From NCBI GenBank assembly GCA_030844895.1, contig CM061233.1, positions 48,451,937 through 48,515,936 on the forward strand: a DNA stretch of 64,000 bases, given 5' to 3'. Of this stretch, positions 13,301 through 26,037 are shown in pieces. Both the position numbers and the translations under genes were made by a program. Each line of letters opens with the position of its first letter. Position 1 is the first letter of the stretch. The DNA is from Ambrosia x helenae. Taxonomy: Eukaryota > Streptophyta > Magnoliopsida > Asterales > Asteraceae. The notes beneath the pieces are model-generated. The model saw only the letters and a list, made by a program, of their open reading frames with translations. It ran no database searches and was not told where the DNA came from.

Positions 13301-13854
13301 AATCAATTATCTGCTACAGAAGTCATATACTTGACCGCGCCCCTTCTGTCCCAACCAAAAGCAGATAACTTAACTACATTTAAATATAAAATAACAACCC
13401 TTAAAAGTTTCACACACACACACACACAATGTAGATAAATTATGTCAGAAAGAGCAACATTACACCAAATCTTACTAATTCAACATACATACCCAGTAAA
13501 CATCTACTTGAAATATATAAAAATTGAATACCCAAAAGGCAGCAAACATCTTTTGTGTTGTGTTTCCAGATATAATAAAAAAAAAAGAGTAAATCTTGAA
13601 TGCAGAGAGGGGCAAGGGAAACTTACAGAGAGAGGAAGTGAAGTCGAATTGGGAGTGAAGAGAAGGGGACGATTAATATTATTAATATTAATATAAGTAG
13701 GGGAAATGAAGGAAGGAGGGATTAGGGTTTTGGTGAGGGAGGAATGGAAGAGACGGTGGTGGTGGAGAGAGGGTAGGAGTGGGTGGGGTTTAGGAGAGGG
13801 TGAAGATGGACGGAGGAGGGTCAGTGACCGGAGCTTCCAGCACCACCTCTGCAT
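10392..13854 (-). CDS. Mitochondrial large-subunit ribosomal protein bL35 (bL35m)
   Basis: Four exons on the minus strand: 13854-13627, 12328-12216, 12126-12042, 10481-10392; phases agree and give about 171 residues. The ATG at 13854 is chosen because the longer frame opens with GTG. The N-terminus (MQRWCWKLRSLTLLRP, then RLFHSSLTK) is basic and Ser-rich, typical of a mitochondrial presequence. The mature part reads VRHLTLKQRKRKLKS, GQIRRWKEGKRHNA and VVPAAYAKVMKKLNFCG-stop, the pattern of plant mitochondrial L35, a small basic 50S-type protein that binds 23S-like rRNA. Intron 3 (12041-10482) starts GC instead of GT: donor AAG|GCATG. Intron 1 carries a MITE and intron 3 another repeat. All exons are open, so it is probably functional. 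Confidence 0.9.
11190..11560. mobile_element. MITE-like element in bL35m intron 3
   Basis: The left part contains 'gatagcgaatagcggtaaat' and the right part the complementary 'actattcgctatagctgtc', so the ends are imperfect inverted repeats built on 'atagcgaatag'. Non-coding. An internal direct duplication is listed separately. Confidence 0.45.
11274..11388. repeat. 57-bp tandem duplication
   Basis: Two head-to-tail copies (11274-11330 and from 11331), each starting 'tacactagaagaaaatttta', differing at a few bases. They lie within the MITE-like element in bL35m intron 3. Confidence 0.85.
12992..13229. mobile_element. MITE family A, copy 2 (in bL35m intron 1)
   Basis: Diverged homologue of 4306-4597. 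Left end 'tgaaaagggcgtct', right end 'ctcacgctttta'; the interior shares 'ttagggtcaca', 'gaaattatgaa' and 'acttgataaaatgg' in the same order. Two copies in introns of different genes support a dispersed family. Confidence 0.55.
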
Positions 13855-13979
13855 TCTCACTGGCCTATTTTTTATTATTATGAGCTCTGAAAATGGAGTT
13901 TAGGTTTTACAACTATGCTAAATAGGAACAAGGGTGGAAAACATGAAATGGTGATCCATTCCCAACAAGGGTGGAAAAT

Positions 13980-14157
13980 ATTTCGTTTATTTAGTTAAAG
14001 GAACGAACATGAACAAAAGCCATATTCGTTCGTTTATGTTCATGAACGTTCGGTTATATGTTCGTTTATGTTCGATAGTTTAATAAAGTTTTTAATTTTT
14101 ATAATTTGTCTTAATATCAATTTATTTTATTTATTTAACCCAAGCAAATAAATAAAC

Positions 14158-14190
<33 letters not shown>

Positions 14191-14432
14191 AATTTGATTT
14201 TATTAGAAAGTTACTACATGTCCGTTTGTGTTTGTTTCTGTTCATGAACACTTCTTGTGTTCATGAACAAAATTAACAAACAAACACAAACATGATTGTT
14301 TTCTTAACACACGAACACGAATAGAAAATCTCATTCGGTAAGTGTTCATCAACTGTTCCTAAACACATATTTTCCTTAACCAACGAACACGAACAAGGCC
14401 TTGTTCGTGTTCGTTCGGTTCGTTTGCAGCCC
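13980..14432. mobile_element. MITE-like repeat with 'cgttcg/cgaacg' ends
   Basis: The left end is rich in 'gttcgtttatgttc' and the right end in the complementary 'cgaacacgaacaag', finishing 'gttcgttcggttcgtttgca'. Such self-complementary non-coding units are common plant hAT-like MITEs (from memory). The centre has an (AT)n(TG)n microsatellite at about 14158-14190. Confidence 0.5.
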
Positions 14433-14434
14433 TA

Positions 14435-14815
14435 GTGATTACTAATAGCCTAGCCTCCGATAAATCTTTGATTAATTACTAATATGAGGTTTACCGAGTA
14501 AACACCAGTTAATCACCAGTCAGTGGTTTTCTAGCGATTTCAGCCAAAGTCTGTAAAGGTCGGCCAACTTCCAACAAAAACCTGTAAATTCTGGCGATTT
14601 AATCCTATATACTTAAAGATATGAGTCGAGGAAAGGGTTAAAACATGACTACTTAAGAAAATTGCGTATAAAATGTGTGGGTATATATGTAAATTGAAAA
14701 TTACATATAAAATCTCAATCCAATTAATCACGATTAATCGCTACTAATCACGATTAATCGCTAGTTGGTAACTCACCGACCGACTAGCGCCTAACGATTC
14801 TTACAACACTACTAA
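14435..14815. mobile_element. MITE-like repeat built on 'gattaatcgcta'
   Basis: The right part holds repeated 'cacgattaatcgcta' (about 14729-14762) followed by 'gactagcgcctaacgattct'. The left part contains 'taaatctttgattaattac' and 'ggtttaccgagtaaac'. Non-coding. Boundaries are approximate and the superfamily is unknown. Confidence 0.35.
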
Positions 14816-15113
14816 TAACGAAAGTCACACAAAAGTTATGTCGTTGTATATGAAGCGAAGTTATTCAAATAAAATACCGTAGATAAAGATAAACACCAAA
14901 ACCGTACGTTACATAGATACACATAACTCACATGGAGCGGTCATATAAAATAAGAGACCCGTAGAAAATTACTTAATATAAAGTTCGATAAATACTAAAA
15001 ATAATAACTTTACTGAAATTATGGGGCAATAGTGTATATTGGTGTAAACAAAAAGTAAAAAAATATTATAAAGGGTATAAACCAAAAGTAAACTAAAGTG
15101 GAGAGGAGTAAAG
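14816..15113. other. Intergenic, no feature
   Basis: AT-rich sequence between two repeats. I see nothing supportable in it. Confidence 0.3.
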
Positions 15114-15494
15114 GAGAGAATCGCATGGTTGGTCACTGTGCTTTTCAGATATTGCATTCTTGGTTCTAATGGTTCACTAATTACACCATTGATTCCGAAG
15201 GTTGTAAACTTATTACTAACATGATCCAAATATATTAATTTCGTTACTCGATTGGTCCTTGCCCTTAACGGTGGTTAAAATTCTCTGTTAAATAGATACG
15301 AAATGTCTAGTATGCCATTATAAAAAAACAAACATTATAAATAAATAACTTACACCACCACACACCCCATCGTTCTTCATCTCCCCCTCTCTTTCTCTTC
15401 TTTCCAGACAACAAGAACCACTACCACCATCTGACCAGACCAACACCACCATCTGACCAGATCAACACCACCACCTGACCAAACCAACAACACC

Positions 15495-15913
15495 GCCACT
15501 AGATCAGAAAACAACCATCGTTAGATTAAACCACCAAATCGTCGGACCAGACCACAACCACCGTTGGATCAAACTACCAATACATACCTCCATCATTGAG
15601 CCTTACACCGCCGTTACTACTAGGGCTTCGAATAGGGATGACGATGATGGGGCCTAGGTTCAGGTCAAATTTGAAATCAATTTAGGGGTTAGGTGTAATA
15701 TGATGGGGCCACTAGATCAGAAAACAACCATCGTTAGATTAAACCACCAAATCGTCGGACCAGACCACAACCACCGTTGGATCAAACTACCAATACATAC
15801 CTCCATCATTGAGCCTTACACCGCCGTTACTACTAGGGCTTCGAATAGGGATGACGATGATGGGGCCTAGGTTCAGGTCAAATTTGAAATCAATTTAGGG
15901 GTTAGGTGTAATA
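15495..15913. repeat. 213-bp tandem duplication
   Basis: The block from 15496 to 15700 ('ccactagatcagaaaacaac' to 'ttaggtgtaata') recurs from 15709 to 15913 without a difference that I noticed. The second copy runs into the solo LTR, whose target site 'ttagg' lies at 15902-15906. Confidence 0.9.
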
Positions 15914-16860
15914 TCGCGTGATTTTTAGTTTTACATGTATTTTAAATACTATATTTAACAAATTCTAAGTTCGCCATTATTCATTTCTTTTATGTTACTC
16001 CTACCAATTCGTGACGAGTCGTTATTATAATTTATCCTATTAAATTTAGGCGTCATAACAAGAAACTCATTTAGTTAAGGTCTTAATATATATTTAAAAT
16101 AAAACATGTGTATATATATATATATATAATACTCTAGGTTAAAAATAAAAACACCCAAACGTGATTATTAGGTGCTTTGAGTTCCATCTCCAACAACAAA
16201 CAATATTACTTTCATCTTTCATGTGCTTTACGTTTTTTTTTTATTTTTCTTCTTCTTATTATTATTAATTTTCTTTTGAAGATATAACCTCCACCTAACT
16301 CACTCTAAACCACCCTATTTAACTCTCTTAATTACCTAACCACCTTACCTCAACTATAAATACACCACTCCTACCCATTCTAACACTTGCTCATTCCTAA
16401 ATCCTCTCTAAACCTCCCAATTCTTCAAAGAAATCCCAAGTGTGGAAGTCCACTTCTAAGTGAGTTTTCTCATAAACTCCAACTTTATTATTCTTTCTTC
16501 ACTTCTTTTCTTCTTCTAACCCCTTGGGGAAACCTCTAGGACCTTGCTCTTGTTTGCTATGGCAAATGAAGACGAGTAGGACACCAAAATGAGGCCTCAA
16601 AGGTGGTTCATCTTCTATTGTTTTTATGCACTAGAAGGTTAGTTGAAGTGATACCAACCAAGTTCACCAATAACTTAATATGGACTTGTGCTATGGTTAA
16701 TGGTTGACAAAGGAAAGCCAAGGCTCTTCCAAACTAAGTCACCATACACTACTTTAACCCTATAGTTATATTATGTAAATACTAAAATATATACTTTCAA
16801 AACTCTACTAATCTAATAACTTGGAAGGTTTGTGGATACATCCCTACCTTACCGATACTT

Positions 16861-17000
16861 GACTCTCTTGACCATCCGAATCACCTTTATGGTGGTTTGT
16901 GTTTTGATTAGTCTTAAAGGCACTACTTGACTCTCATGACCATCCGGATTGCCCTAAAGGCAATTTGTGCTTGGTTTGCCTAAAAGGCTTGCTTGACTCT
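16861..17000 (+). repeat. Short tandem units with small hairpins in the solo LTR
   Basis: 'gactctcttgaccatccg' at 16861 and 'gactctcatgaccatccg' at 16929, with a partial third 'gactctcttga' at 16995 (spacing 66-68). Each is followed by or close to a hairpin: CACC-tttat-GGTG (16882-16894), ATTGCC-ctaaa-GGCAAT (16948-16964), GCC-taaaa-GGC (16978-16988). Confidence 0.6.
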
Positions 17001-17372
17001 CTTGAATCTAATAATCCAACTCTTGAACCTAAAACGTTTTCCTTTCTAATTCTAGTTATTCGGAGCTAAAATCTTCAATTCTCAAGACCCGTTTTTGGGA
17101 ACTAAATAACACACCCTAAGGTGATTTCATACTTGTCCCCCTTTTATTCTTTATTCTTTGGGGCTCAACATGTATCACTATCAAAACTTAAACGATTTCA
17201 TACTCTTAAACTATCATGCTCAATCTATTAAACATACTTATATGCTATTTGCCATGCTTACGATTCTTGATACTTAAACATAATTCATTAACTATTATTA
17301 GCCCACTTAACATGTATAGCGCTATAGGACTAGCACACCGCCCCCTTTATGGGTCATTGTTAAGATTTAAAC

Positions 17373-20300
17373 TGTAACACCCCAACCGATGGCGGAAACA
17401 TCGGGATGTCACGTATTGATGATTGTTCAGTAGCTCATGGTAAATAATAAGTTTCAATAAATGGTTTAAATAAATTACATACAATTGTTCTAAAGAATTT
17501 GTACATCAAAATGAAAAATACAAGCTACACATCTTCAAGCATTAACTCTAATCTTCGAGCTTATTATAACCTGAAACATGTTAAGTTTGAAAATATTTTG
17601 GGTCAACAAAAGTTGGTGAGAATTACATAGGTTTTTGATGATAAATGAATAAAATGTTATGCAATTCATGTGTCATGTTAATCTAGCCCATATGTGAGAA
17701 CATATTAGAAATAAATCGAGTGCATAATCAACCCTGTTGACTGTTATAAAATGATACATACCATACACTTATGGTCCAATTGAATATGTTATGCGATAAC
17801 AAACACCCACGTAACCTTTGTAGGAGGCACGTATCCGGGTGGGATTGTCAGTCCAATAGATCTATCAATGTATACCGTCGGCTGATCAATGTTAATGATT
17901 ATGCTAGAATGGTGCTTACTCTAATCATGCTCAAGACATAATGCAACATAGAAAACACATAGACACATTGATGATTGAATTGCAATGATAATGTTATAAC
18001 ATGTTTCACCCCAAAAATGGTGATAAATAAAAGGGGCTATGTAAAACTCACCTGAAATTCGCTGTGTAAATACTAGCAATTAGCAATAAGTCTGAACTTG
18101 GATTAATTGAACTCTTGTGTCCTATAACAAGTAAAGGACGTCTTAAATTCTAATGCAAGTAAGCTTGATTCGTTTCTTGGTTGTAAAGATAGTTTATTCA
18201 ACTACCTAGACTCGCATTGTAAACAATACGTGTCTTAATGTGTGTATGACTTAGCGAACCGAAAAGGACTTGGTTTGGTTTATAAACGTTTGTATAGTTA
18301 CTTAAAATAAGTATTTTGATATATAGTATTTATAATCGCGTCTTGAAATTATTGTTAAAGCAACATTTTTGGCTAATGAAAACATTACTAGTGTAACTCG
18401 ATTCGCGTTTCAATTTGTTTTCGAAGACCGGTTAATATTTGTACCGTTATGTTTATATGTATACATATTAATAACTATATTTTTATGTGCGCGTATCACT
18501 ATCATGACACGTAAAATTGGAATAGTGTCCATTTGTAAAACGTAGCGTTTTTGTACAAAAGTATAGAATCGAATGCTTGATATGTTTCTTATATTTTTAT
18601 AAAAATTTGGGCAGAGTCTCCTCTGTTTTTGTAAGAAACCGACAACTCTTGTTGTCTATATTTTGCCAAAAATCAATCATTTAAATTCCCATACGCAACT
18701 TAATCTAAATAAATCTTTAAATACGATAATGATTTAACTAGAAAAATTATTTTAATGAGAACTAGGCATCTCGACAAGAAATGATTATACACATATATCT
18801 TAACATTCGTTTATTCTCGCAACCATATATATAGTTATAATTTACTAGTATTAAAACTATATCAAACGAGTAAACTATATTTTTGACGAGTGATATGCAT
18901 ATATATTCAAATTAATAAGGTAACTTTAGTCGTAAGTCGGTTCGGTTCGTTACGAATATATATATTTATATTTGTCTATAAACAATAAAACACGAGATAA
19001 TAAACTGAAAACACTAGTGCGCGTTATACCTTCCGGTTAGCTATACTCGCGAAGCAAACGACACGTAACCCGCTCGGTCCCGCGCTGACCAGATCTGAAA
19101 TGCGGACCCAGAAGCTGACCGATGTTGACTGAGTTTTACCACCTCGACTCGTGTTCCAAATGACTTGATCTTACTCGAACACCTTGACTCGAAAAGATGA
19201 CTAACCATTATCAAGACCAACGCCGACAAACCATTTCTGCTCCGTAACAAACCTGACCCGGTACCAAATGATCAGACATAACCTACCCCGATTACCGTTA
19301 CTGCAGCCGCAACATAATTGTTACTAATCACAACAAAACCGCCCGGAACCAAACTCCCAAGCTGAACCATATGTGACTGGGACCCACGACAATCACTCAA
19401 AACAACTGAAATCAACTCGTATGCTAACCAGAACTAACCTGGTACCACCACCCAGCGAGTACCTTAACCACTTGACCCGAAAGGAGCCAAAACGGAACCC
19501 GAATCAAACTGAACCAGGGAGACGAAGATAACAGTTATGCAAGAACGAACTCACCCTCAGCCAACACTGCCCGCGGATCTGACTCGTGCCTCTGTACCGT
19601 TGCCGCGGAGAAGAAGGAAAGGCAGCGGCTCTTGGTGGTTGTTACTGCTGCCGCTGCTTGTCAGAGAGGGAAAGGGAGAAGCAAGTGGTTCGAATGGTGG
19701 TGGAATGTGGTGGCTCGGATAGCGGTGGTTGTTGGCGGCGGCACTTGTGTTGCAGTTTATTGAGGGGAGGAGAAAGAGGGACGATGGGGTGATGATGGTT
19801 GATGGCGACGGCGTGTTGGGTGAGAGAGAGGAGGCTGAAGGTGGTGGTTGGCGGCGGCGCCGCGTGAGAGTGGTCAGAGAGGGGTGAGGTCTGGTGGTTG
19901 CTGGTGGTGTGATTGTGTGCGTGGAGGTGTGGGCAGTAGGGGATAGGTGCTGCACATATATTACTGATCAGCGATGGTTTCTTCATTTCATTTTTTTTTT
20001 TTGAAGGTAAGAGGAAGAAGGAAGAGAGGAGGTAATAAGAGGGTTGTATGTTATTGTGGGTAGGGTTTCATTGTGTGAAGATGAAGAAGAAGACTTGTGG
20101 GGTTTTAAATAGGTAGGGTCTTAATGTAGGTTGGGTTGACACCGCGCATACGAACCTGTTACCAACCCGGTCTCGTTTATGAATTTAATTCGCTTAAATG
20201 CTTAGACAATTATTCCACTTAACATATAAATGTGAAACTAATCTAAAGCGAGTATTTGAACTACGTAATTATTAAATATAGATTTTTGTCGCGTTTAGTA

Positions 20301-20497
20301 ATTTACAAGGATAAGTGTCGGTTTACTAGCGTCTTATTATTTATGACGCGTTATTTGGCGAATTAAAATAATTAAATTGGTTAATAAATAAGGATGTATT
20401 TCTAGTTAATAAGATATTATCGTTAACGAATTAACGGATCGTTTTAAGAATAAAATATTATTATCATTATATTATTCGAGAAACGCTGGGCGTTACA
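17373..20497 (-). repeat. LARD1 3' LTR (left copy)
   Basis: 3125 bp, TG...CA. On the minus strand it has a TATA-like 'ctatttaaaacccc' near 20100-20113, followed downstream by CT-rich leader sequence. The open frames in 19041-19986 are low-complexity Pro/Ser/Thr/His strings on a GGT/GGA-rich tract and are not treated as genes. Confidence 0.9.
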
Positions 20498-20511
20498 GTC
20501 TCCCCTACTTT
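20498..20511 (-). promoter_or_regulatory. LARD1 polypurine tract
   Basis: On the minus strand 'aaagtaggggagac' directly abuts the LTR start TGTAACGCCC, the expected site for plus-strand priming. Confidence 0.7.
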
Positions 20512-22897
20512 AGGAAACTTCGTCCCGAAGTTATTAAGAACATAAGGTTGAGTTAAATGCTTGGACGGTTATAATCTAGTTTAAAGTATGACAGAAGTTT
20601 TATGGATACTAGGATAAAGTGTTACATATGAGTTATGAGGGTTGGATTACGATAGTCTAAAATAACGAGGGGGAATAAACACTAAACCGAAGTTACATGA
20701 GATAATAGACTATGGATAGGCTAAATGAACTACCAAATAACTAGGGTTTGTTTTTGGCTCGACCCCAAATCTCATTTCCGATGTATCGTTAGTGTTTCTT
20801 ACCAAAGTCCTAATAGAATTTCACACCACCCCAACGTACCTGTAAATTCACGATTACGTTCCGGACCGCAATCACCAATTTACCTTACATTAGGGTTTTG
20901 TGTCCTTCTATGACTCTAAACACATATGTAAGTAATGCAAAATAACATTGTGATTGAATCTTTGTATCAATTTACATGTATAATGTATCCAAAAGATGAG
21001 TCCAACTGTTGAGCAGGAAAAAGACTTCTACCAGTCAGTGAGTAGGAACCTCTACCGATTGTTGAGCAGGTGCGATAGCCTCTACCAGTCGTTGAGCAGG
21101 TTATTAGAACCTCTACCGACTGTTGAGCAGGCATGATGACCTCTACCAATCGTTGAGCAGGTTATTAGATACTCTACTAACTGTTGAGCAAGTACTTTAT
21201 CCTCTACCAGTTGTTTGATTAAGTGTAACAATTGTTTTTTGATTTAACACACAAGTTGAAAGTTGATAATACATACATGTAATCAAGTTTGTAAATGTAT
21301 CAAATATGGCATGTGAGTTGTAATAGAGTTGCCCTAGACAAGGTTAATGACTCTAGGTGTGCTTATAGCAATTAGTTTATATTCCATGCTTTCAAGTATC
21401 ATGAATAATCAATGTTCAGGTAGATAATCAAATCCTCATGTATAACTAGAATTCAAGTTTGATGCAACGAACAATCAAGTTTTCAATAGTTTGGTTATCG
21501 TAGGGATCAAGTTCATGTTCAAAAAGGTAGAGAATGTGAATTTAGTTTTTGAGAGATAATGAAAACTCAAGGTAACATCAAGGGTGTGAACAATGGTGAA
21601 TGTGAGGATGGTTGATAAAGGGTTTAATTTATAGGGTTTCAAAAAGGCGCAAATAGTAAAGTGATCATGCAGAATAATCGTGGGGTTTGAATAAATGGTT
21701 AGATACAAGCGTACGAGAAAACATGATTGTGGTGTTTGCCAAAAATTTGTAATAGTTCGAACAAGTTTGAAATAAGTATGTGTCAATGGAAAAATTGTAG
21801 AGTAAATTTTGTTCCTGTGGATGAAAAGATTTTATTTTCAAAATTGGTTTTGTATATAAATCAAAAGTCATTAAATTGTACAATTAAATTGATTTAGATT
21901 ACAGTATTTTGATGAGTCATAGGTTTTAAACACGATGTCGGATTTCAAAAATCAAGAATTTGTTCAGACGTTTTGTATAATAAGCTTCGAGTAATACATA
22001 AAAGAAGTCATTCTTAATAGATTAAAACATTTTTATCGTAAATCATTTGTTACGCCAATAAATTGTTCAATAAAAATTTGAAATTTAGCAAATAAGTTTG
22101 TGGAAATAAAACTCTTTTAAAAAAAATATATTTATTTGTTATAGTTTGTGAAATTCCCAAGTGATGAAAATTTGACAAAACTCAGTACTCTTTAGTTTTG
22201 GTGCTAAAGTATCTCTTATAAACAGGTTACGAGATGATAGTTTGAACAAGGATTTTAAAATCTTGAATATGATGAACTTTTATGGTTGATAGTATTTTCA
22301 AAATATACATATATATATATACACATAAATAAAAATGTAAGGGGGGGGAAGTTTAAAATAAAATTGGCCAGAAACATCAAAGATGATAGATTTATGTATG
22401 ATGTAAAGGGAAACATATGATTTGAGTTAGATGTTAAAAATAATTAGACTTATGGGTAATATTATAAGTTTGTAAAATGAATTAGGATTGTGAAACCCAG
22501 AAATGATTCATGAAGTTTAAGCTAATGAGAGAATTATATAAGAAGAAAATATATTTGAATCGTAAAAATTTTGAGATTCAAAACTTAGGAATGAGGGGGT
22601 ATAAATGAAACACAAAGATTGTAAATATCTAACCCTGAATAAACGAAAATGTTGGCTTATCAAAACAGATCAGGTCTAAGCCCAACGAATTTGCCCTAAT
22701 AATCTAGAAGTACGTTAGGATTGTAGCAAGTAAGTGAAAGAGAGTATGCAAGACCAATTTAGGCTAAGAATAAGGATGAGGATAGAGACAGTGATAAGGA
22801 TAAGGTAGAGCTACAAGTAATTGAAGCAAGTACTGGTTAAAGTCCTAAGGTTATAGACTAGATTATTTTTCTAATAACCTAATTCCCTATAACCATG
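20512..22897 (-). other. LARD1 internal region, non-coding
   Basis: The longest frames are about 100 codons and AT-biased, without retrotransposon motifs. It contains a minisatellite at 21003-21220 and a G8 run near 22340. I see no captured gene. Confidence 0.65.
21003..21220 (+). repeat. Minisatellite of about 30 bp in LARD1
   Basis: About eight degenerate units with core 'gttgagcagg' (21008, 21037, 21061, 21091, 21122, 21152, 21183, 21213) alternating with 'cctctaccgact'. Spacing is 24-31 bp. Confidence 0.85.
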
Positions 22898-22909
22898 GCT
22901 CTGATACCA
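22898..22909 (-). promoter_or_regulatory. LARD1 primer binding site (initiator tRNA-Met type)
   Basis: 'gctctgatacca' is the complement of TGGTATCAGAGC, the standard plant initiator tRNA-Met primer site. It lies 3 bases from the right LTR and so fixes the element on the minus strand. Confidence 0.9.
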
Positions 22910-22912
22910 ATC

Positions 22913-25900
22913 TGTAACACCCCAACCGATGGCGGAAACATCGGGATGTCACGTATTGATGATTGTTCAGTAGCTCATGGTAAATAATAAGTTTCAATAA
23001 ATGGTTTAAATAAATTACATACAATTGTTCTAAAGAATTTGTACATCAAAATGAAAAATACAAGCTACACATCTTCAAGCATTAACTCTAATCTTCGAGC
23101 TTATTATAACCTGAAACATGTTAAGTTTGAAAATATTTTGGGTCAACAAAAGTTGGTGAGAATTACATAGGTTTTTGATGATAAATGAATAAAATGTTAT
23201 GCAATTCATGTGTCATGTTAATCTAGCCCATATGTGAGAACATATTAGAAATAAATCGAGTGCATAATCAACCCTGTTGACTGTTATAAAATGATACATA
23301 CCATACACTTATGGTCCAATTGAATATGTTATGCGATAACAAACACCCACGTAACCTTTGTAGGAGGCACGTATCCGGGTGGGATTGTCAGTCCAATAGA
23401 TCTATCAATGTATACCGTCGGCTGATCAATGTTAATGATTATGCTAGAATGGTGCTTACTCTAATCATGCTCAAGACATAATGCAACATAGAAAACACAT
23501 AGACACATTGATGATTGAATTGCAATGATAATGTTATAACATGTTTCACCCCAAAAATGGTGATAAATAAAAGGGGCTATGTAAAACTCACCTGAAATTC
23601 GCTGTGTAAATACTAGCAATTAGCAATAAGTCTGAACTTGGATTAATTGAACTCTTGTGTCCTATAACAAGTAAAGGACGTCTTAAATTCTAATGCAAGT
23701 AAGCTTGATTCGTTTCTTGGTTGTAAAGATAGTTTATTCAACTACCTAGACTCGCATTGTAAACAATACGTGTCTTAATGTGTGTATGACTTAGCGAACC
23801 GAAAAGGACTTGGTTTGGTTTATAAACGTTTGTATAGTTACTTAAAATAAGTATTTTGATATATAGTATTTATAATCGCGTCTTGAAATTATTGTTAAAG
23901 CAACATTTTTGGCTAATGAAAACATTACTAGTGTAACTCGATTCGCGTTTCAATTTGTTTTCGAAGACCGGTTAATATTTGTACCGTTATGTTTATATGT
24001 ATACATATTAATAACTATATTTTTATGTGCGCGTATCACTATCATGACACGTAAAATTGGAATAGTGTCCATTTGTAAAACGTAGCGTTTTTGTACAAAA
24101 GTATAGAATCGAATGCTTGATATGTTTCTTATATTTTTATAAAAATTTGGGCAGAGTCTCCTCTGTTTTTGTAAGAAACCGACAACTCTTGTTGTCTATA
24201 TTTTGCCAAAAATCAATCATTTAAATTCCCATACGCAACTTAATCTAAATAAATCTTTAAATACGATAATGATTTAACTAGAAAAATTATTTTAATGAGA
24301 ACTAGGCATCTCGACAAGAAATGATTATACACATATATCTTAACATTCGTTTATTCTCGCAACCATATATATAGTTATAATTTACTAGTATTAAAACTAT
24401 ATCAAACGAGTAAACTATATTTTTGACGAGTGATATGCATATATATTCAAATTAATAAGGTAACTTTAGTCGTAAGTCGGTTCGGTTCGTTACGAATATA
24501 TATATTTATATTTGTCTATAAACAATAAAACACGAGATAATAAACTGAAAACACTAGTGCGCGTTATACCTTCCGGTTAGCTATACTCGCGAAGCAAACG
24601 ACACGTAACCCGCTCGGTCCCGCGCTGACCAGATCTGAAATGCGGACCCAGAAGCTGACCGATGTTGACTGAGTTTTACCACCTCGACTCGTGTTCCAAA
24701 TGACTTGATCTTACTCGAACACCTTGACTCGAAAAGATGACTAACCATTATCAAGACCAACGCCGACAAACCATTTCTGCTCCGTAACAAACCTGACCCG
24801 GTACCAAATGATCAGACATAACCTACCCCGATTACCGTTACTGCAGCCGCAACATAATTGTTACTAATCACAACAAAACCGCCCGGAACCAAACTCCCAA
24901 GCTGAACCATATGTGACTGGGACCCACGACAATCACTCAAAACAACTGAAATCAACTCGTATGCTAACCAGAACTAACCTGGTACCACCACCCAGCGAGT
25001 ACCTTAACCACTTGACCCGAAAGGAGCCAAAACGGAACCCGAATCAAACTGAACCAGGGAGACGAAGATAACAGTTATGCAAGAACGAACTCACCCTCAG
25101 CCAACACTGCCCGCGGATCTGACTCGTGCCTCTGTACCGTTGCCGCGGAGAAGAAGGAAAGGCAGCGGCTCTTGGTGGTTGTTACTGCTGCCGCTGCTTG
25201 TCAGAGAGGGAAAGGGAGAAGCAAGTGGTTCGAATGGTGGTGGAATGTGGTGGCTCGGATAGCGGTGGTTGTTGGCGGCGGCACTTGTGTTGCAGTTTAT
25301 TGAGGGGAGGAGAAAGAGGGACGATGGGGTGATGATGGTTGATGGCGACGGCGTGTTGGGTGAGAGAGAGGAGGCTGAAGGTGGTGGTTGGCGGCGGCGC
25401 CGCGTGAGAGTGGTCAGAGAGGGGTGAGGTCTGGTGGTTGCTGGTGGTGTGATTGTGTGCGTGGAGGTGTGGGCAGTAGGGGATAGGTGCTGCACATATA
25501 TTACTGATCAGCGATGGTTTCTTCATTTCATTTTTTTTTTTTGAAGGTAAGAGGAAGAAGGAAGAGAGGAGGTAATAAGAGGGTTGTATGTTATTGTGGG
25601 TAGGGTTTCATTGTGTGAAGATGAAGAAGAAGACTTGTGGGGTTTTAAATAGGTAGGGTCTTAATGTAGGTTGGGTTGACACCGCGCATACGAACCTGTT
25701 ACCAACCCGGTCTCGTTTATGAATTTAATTCGCTTAAATGCTTAGACAATTATTCCACTTAACATATAAATGTGAAACTAATCTAAAGCGAGTATTTGAA
25801 CTACGTAATTATTAAATATAGATTTTTGTCGCGTTTAGTAATTTACAAGGATAAGTGTCGGTTTACTAGCGTCTTATTATTTATGACGCGTTATTTGGCG

Positions 25901-26037
25901 AATTAAAATAATTAAATTGGTTAATAAATAAGGATGTATTTCTAGTTAATAAGATATTATCGTTAACGAATTAACGGATCGTTTTAAGAATAAAATATTA
26001 TTATCATTATATTATTCGAGAAACGCTGGGCGTTACA
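22913..26037 (-). repeat. LARD1 5' LTR (right copy)
   Basis: 3125 bp, the same length as the left copy at a constant offset of 5540. It would drive transcription from the TATA-like site near 25640-25653 on the minus strand. Confidence 0.9.

Larger units (their letters stand above)
17373..26037 (-). mobile_element. LARD1: full-length non-autonomous LTR retrotransposon
   Basis: Two 3125-bp LTRs (17373-20497 and 22913-26037) begin TGTAACACCCC and end GGGCGTTACA. They flank a 2415-bp internal region and are bordered by the perfect duplication taaac (17368-17372, 26038-26042). The tRNA-iMet type primer site beside the right LTR and the purine tract beside the left LTR show it reads on the minus strand. 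The internal region has no gag, protease, RT or integrase frame, so it must move using proteins supplied in trans. Large LTRs with a non-coding interior fit the LARD class. The LTRs looked identical wherever I compared them, implying recent insertion. The LTR resembles that of LARD2. Confidence 0.9.

Noticed and set aside
19041..19986. Several overlapping frames (60-132 codons) on both strands in the LARD1 LTR, repeated at 24581-25526
   Set aside because: They coincide with a low-complexity GGT/GGA-rich tract, overlap on both strands and are duplicated only because the LTR is duplicated. No domain recognised.
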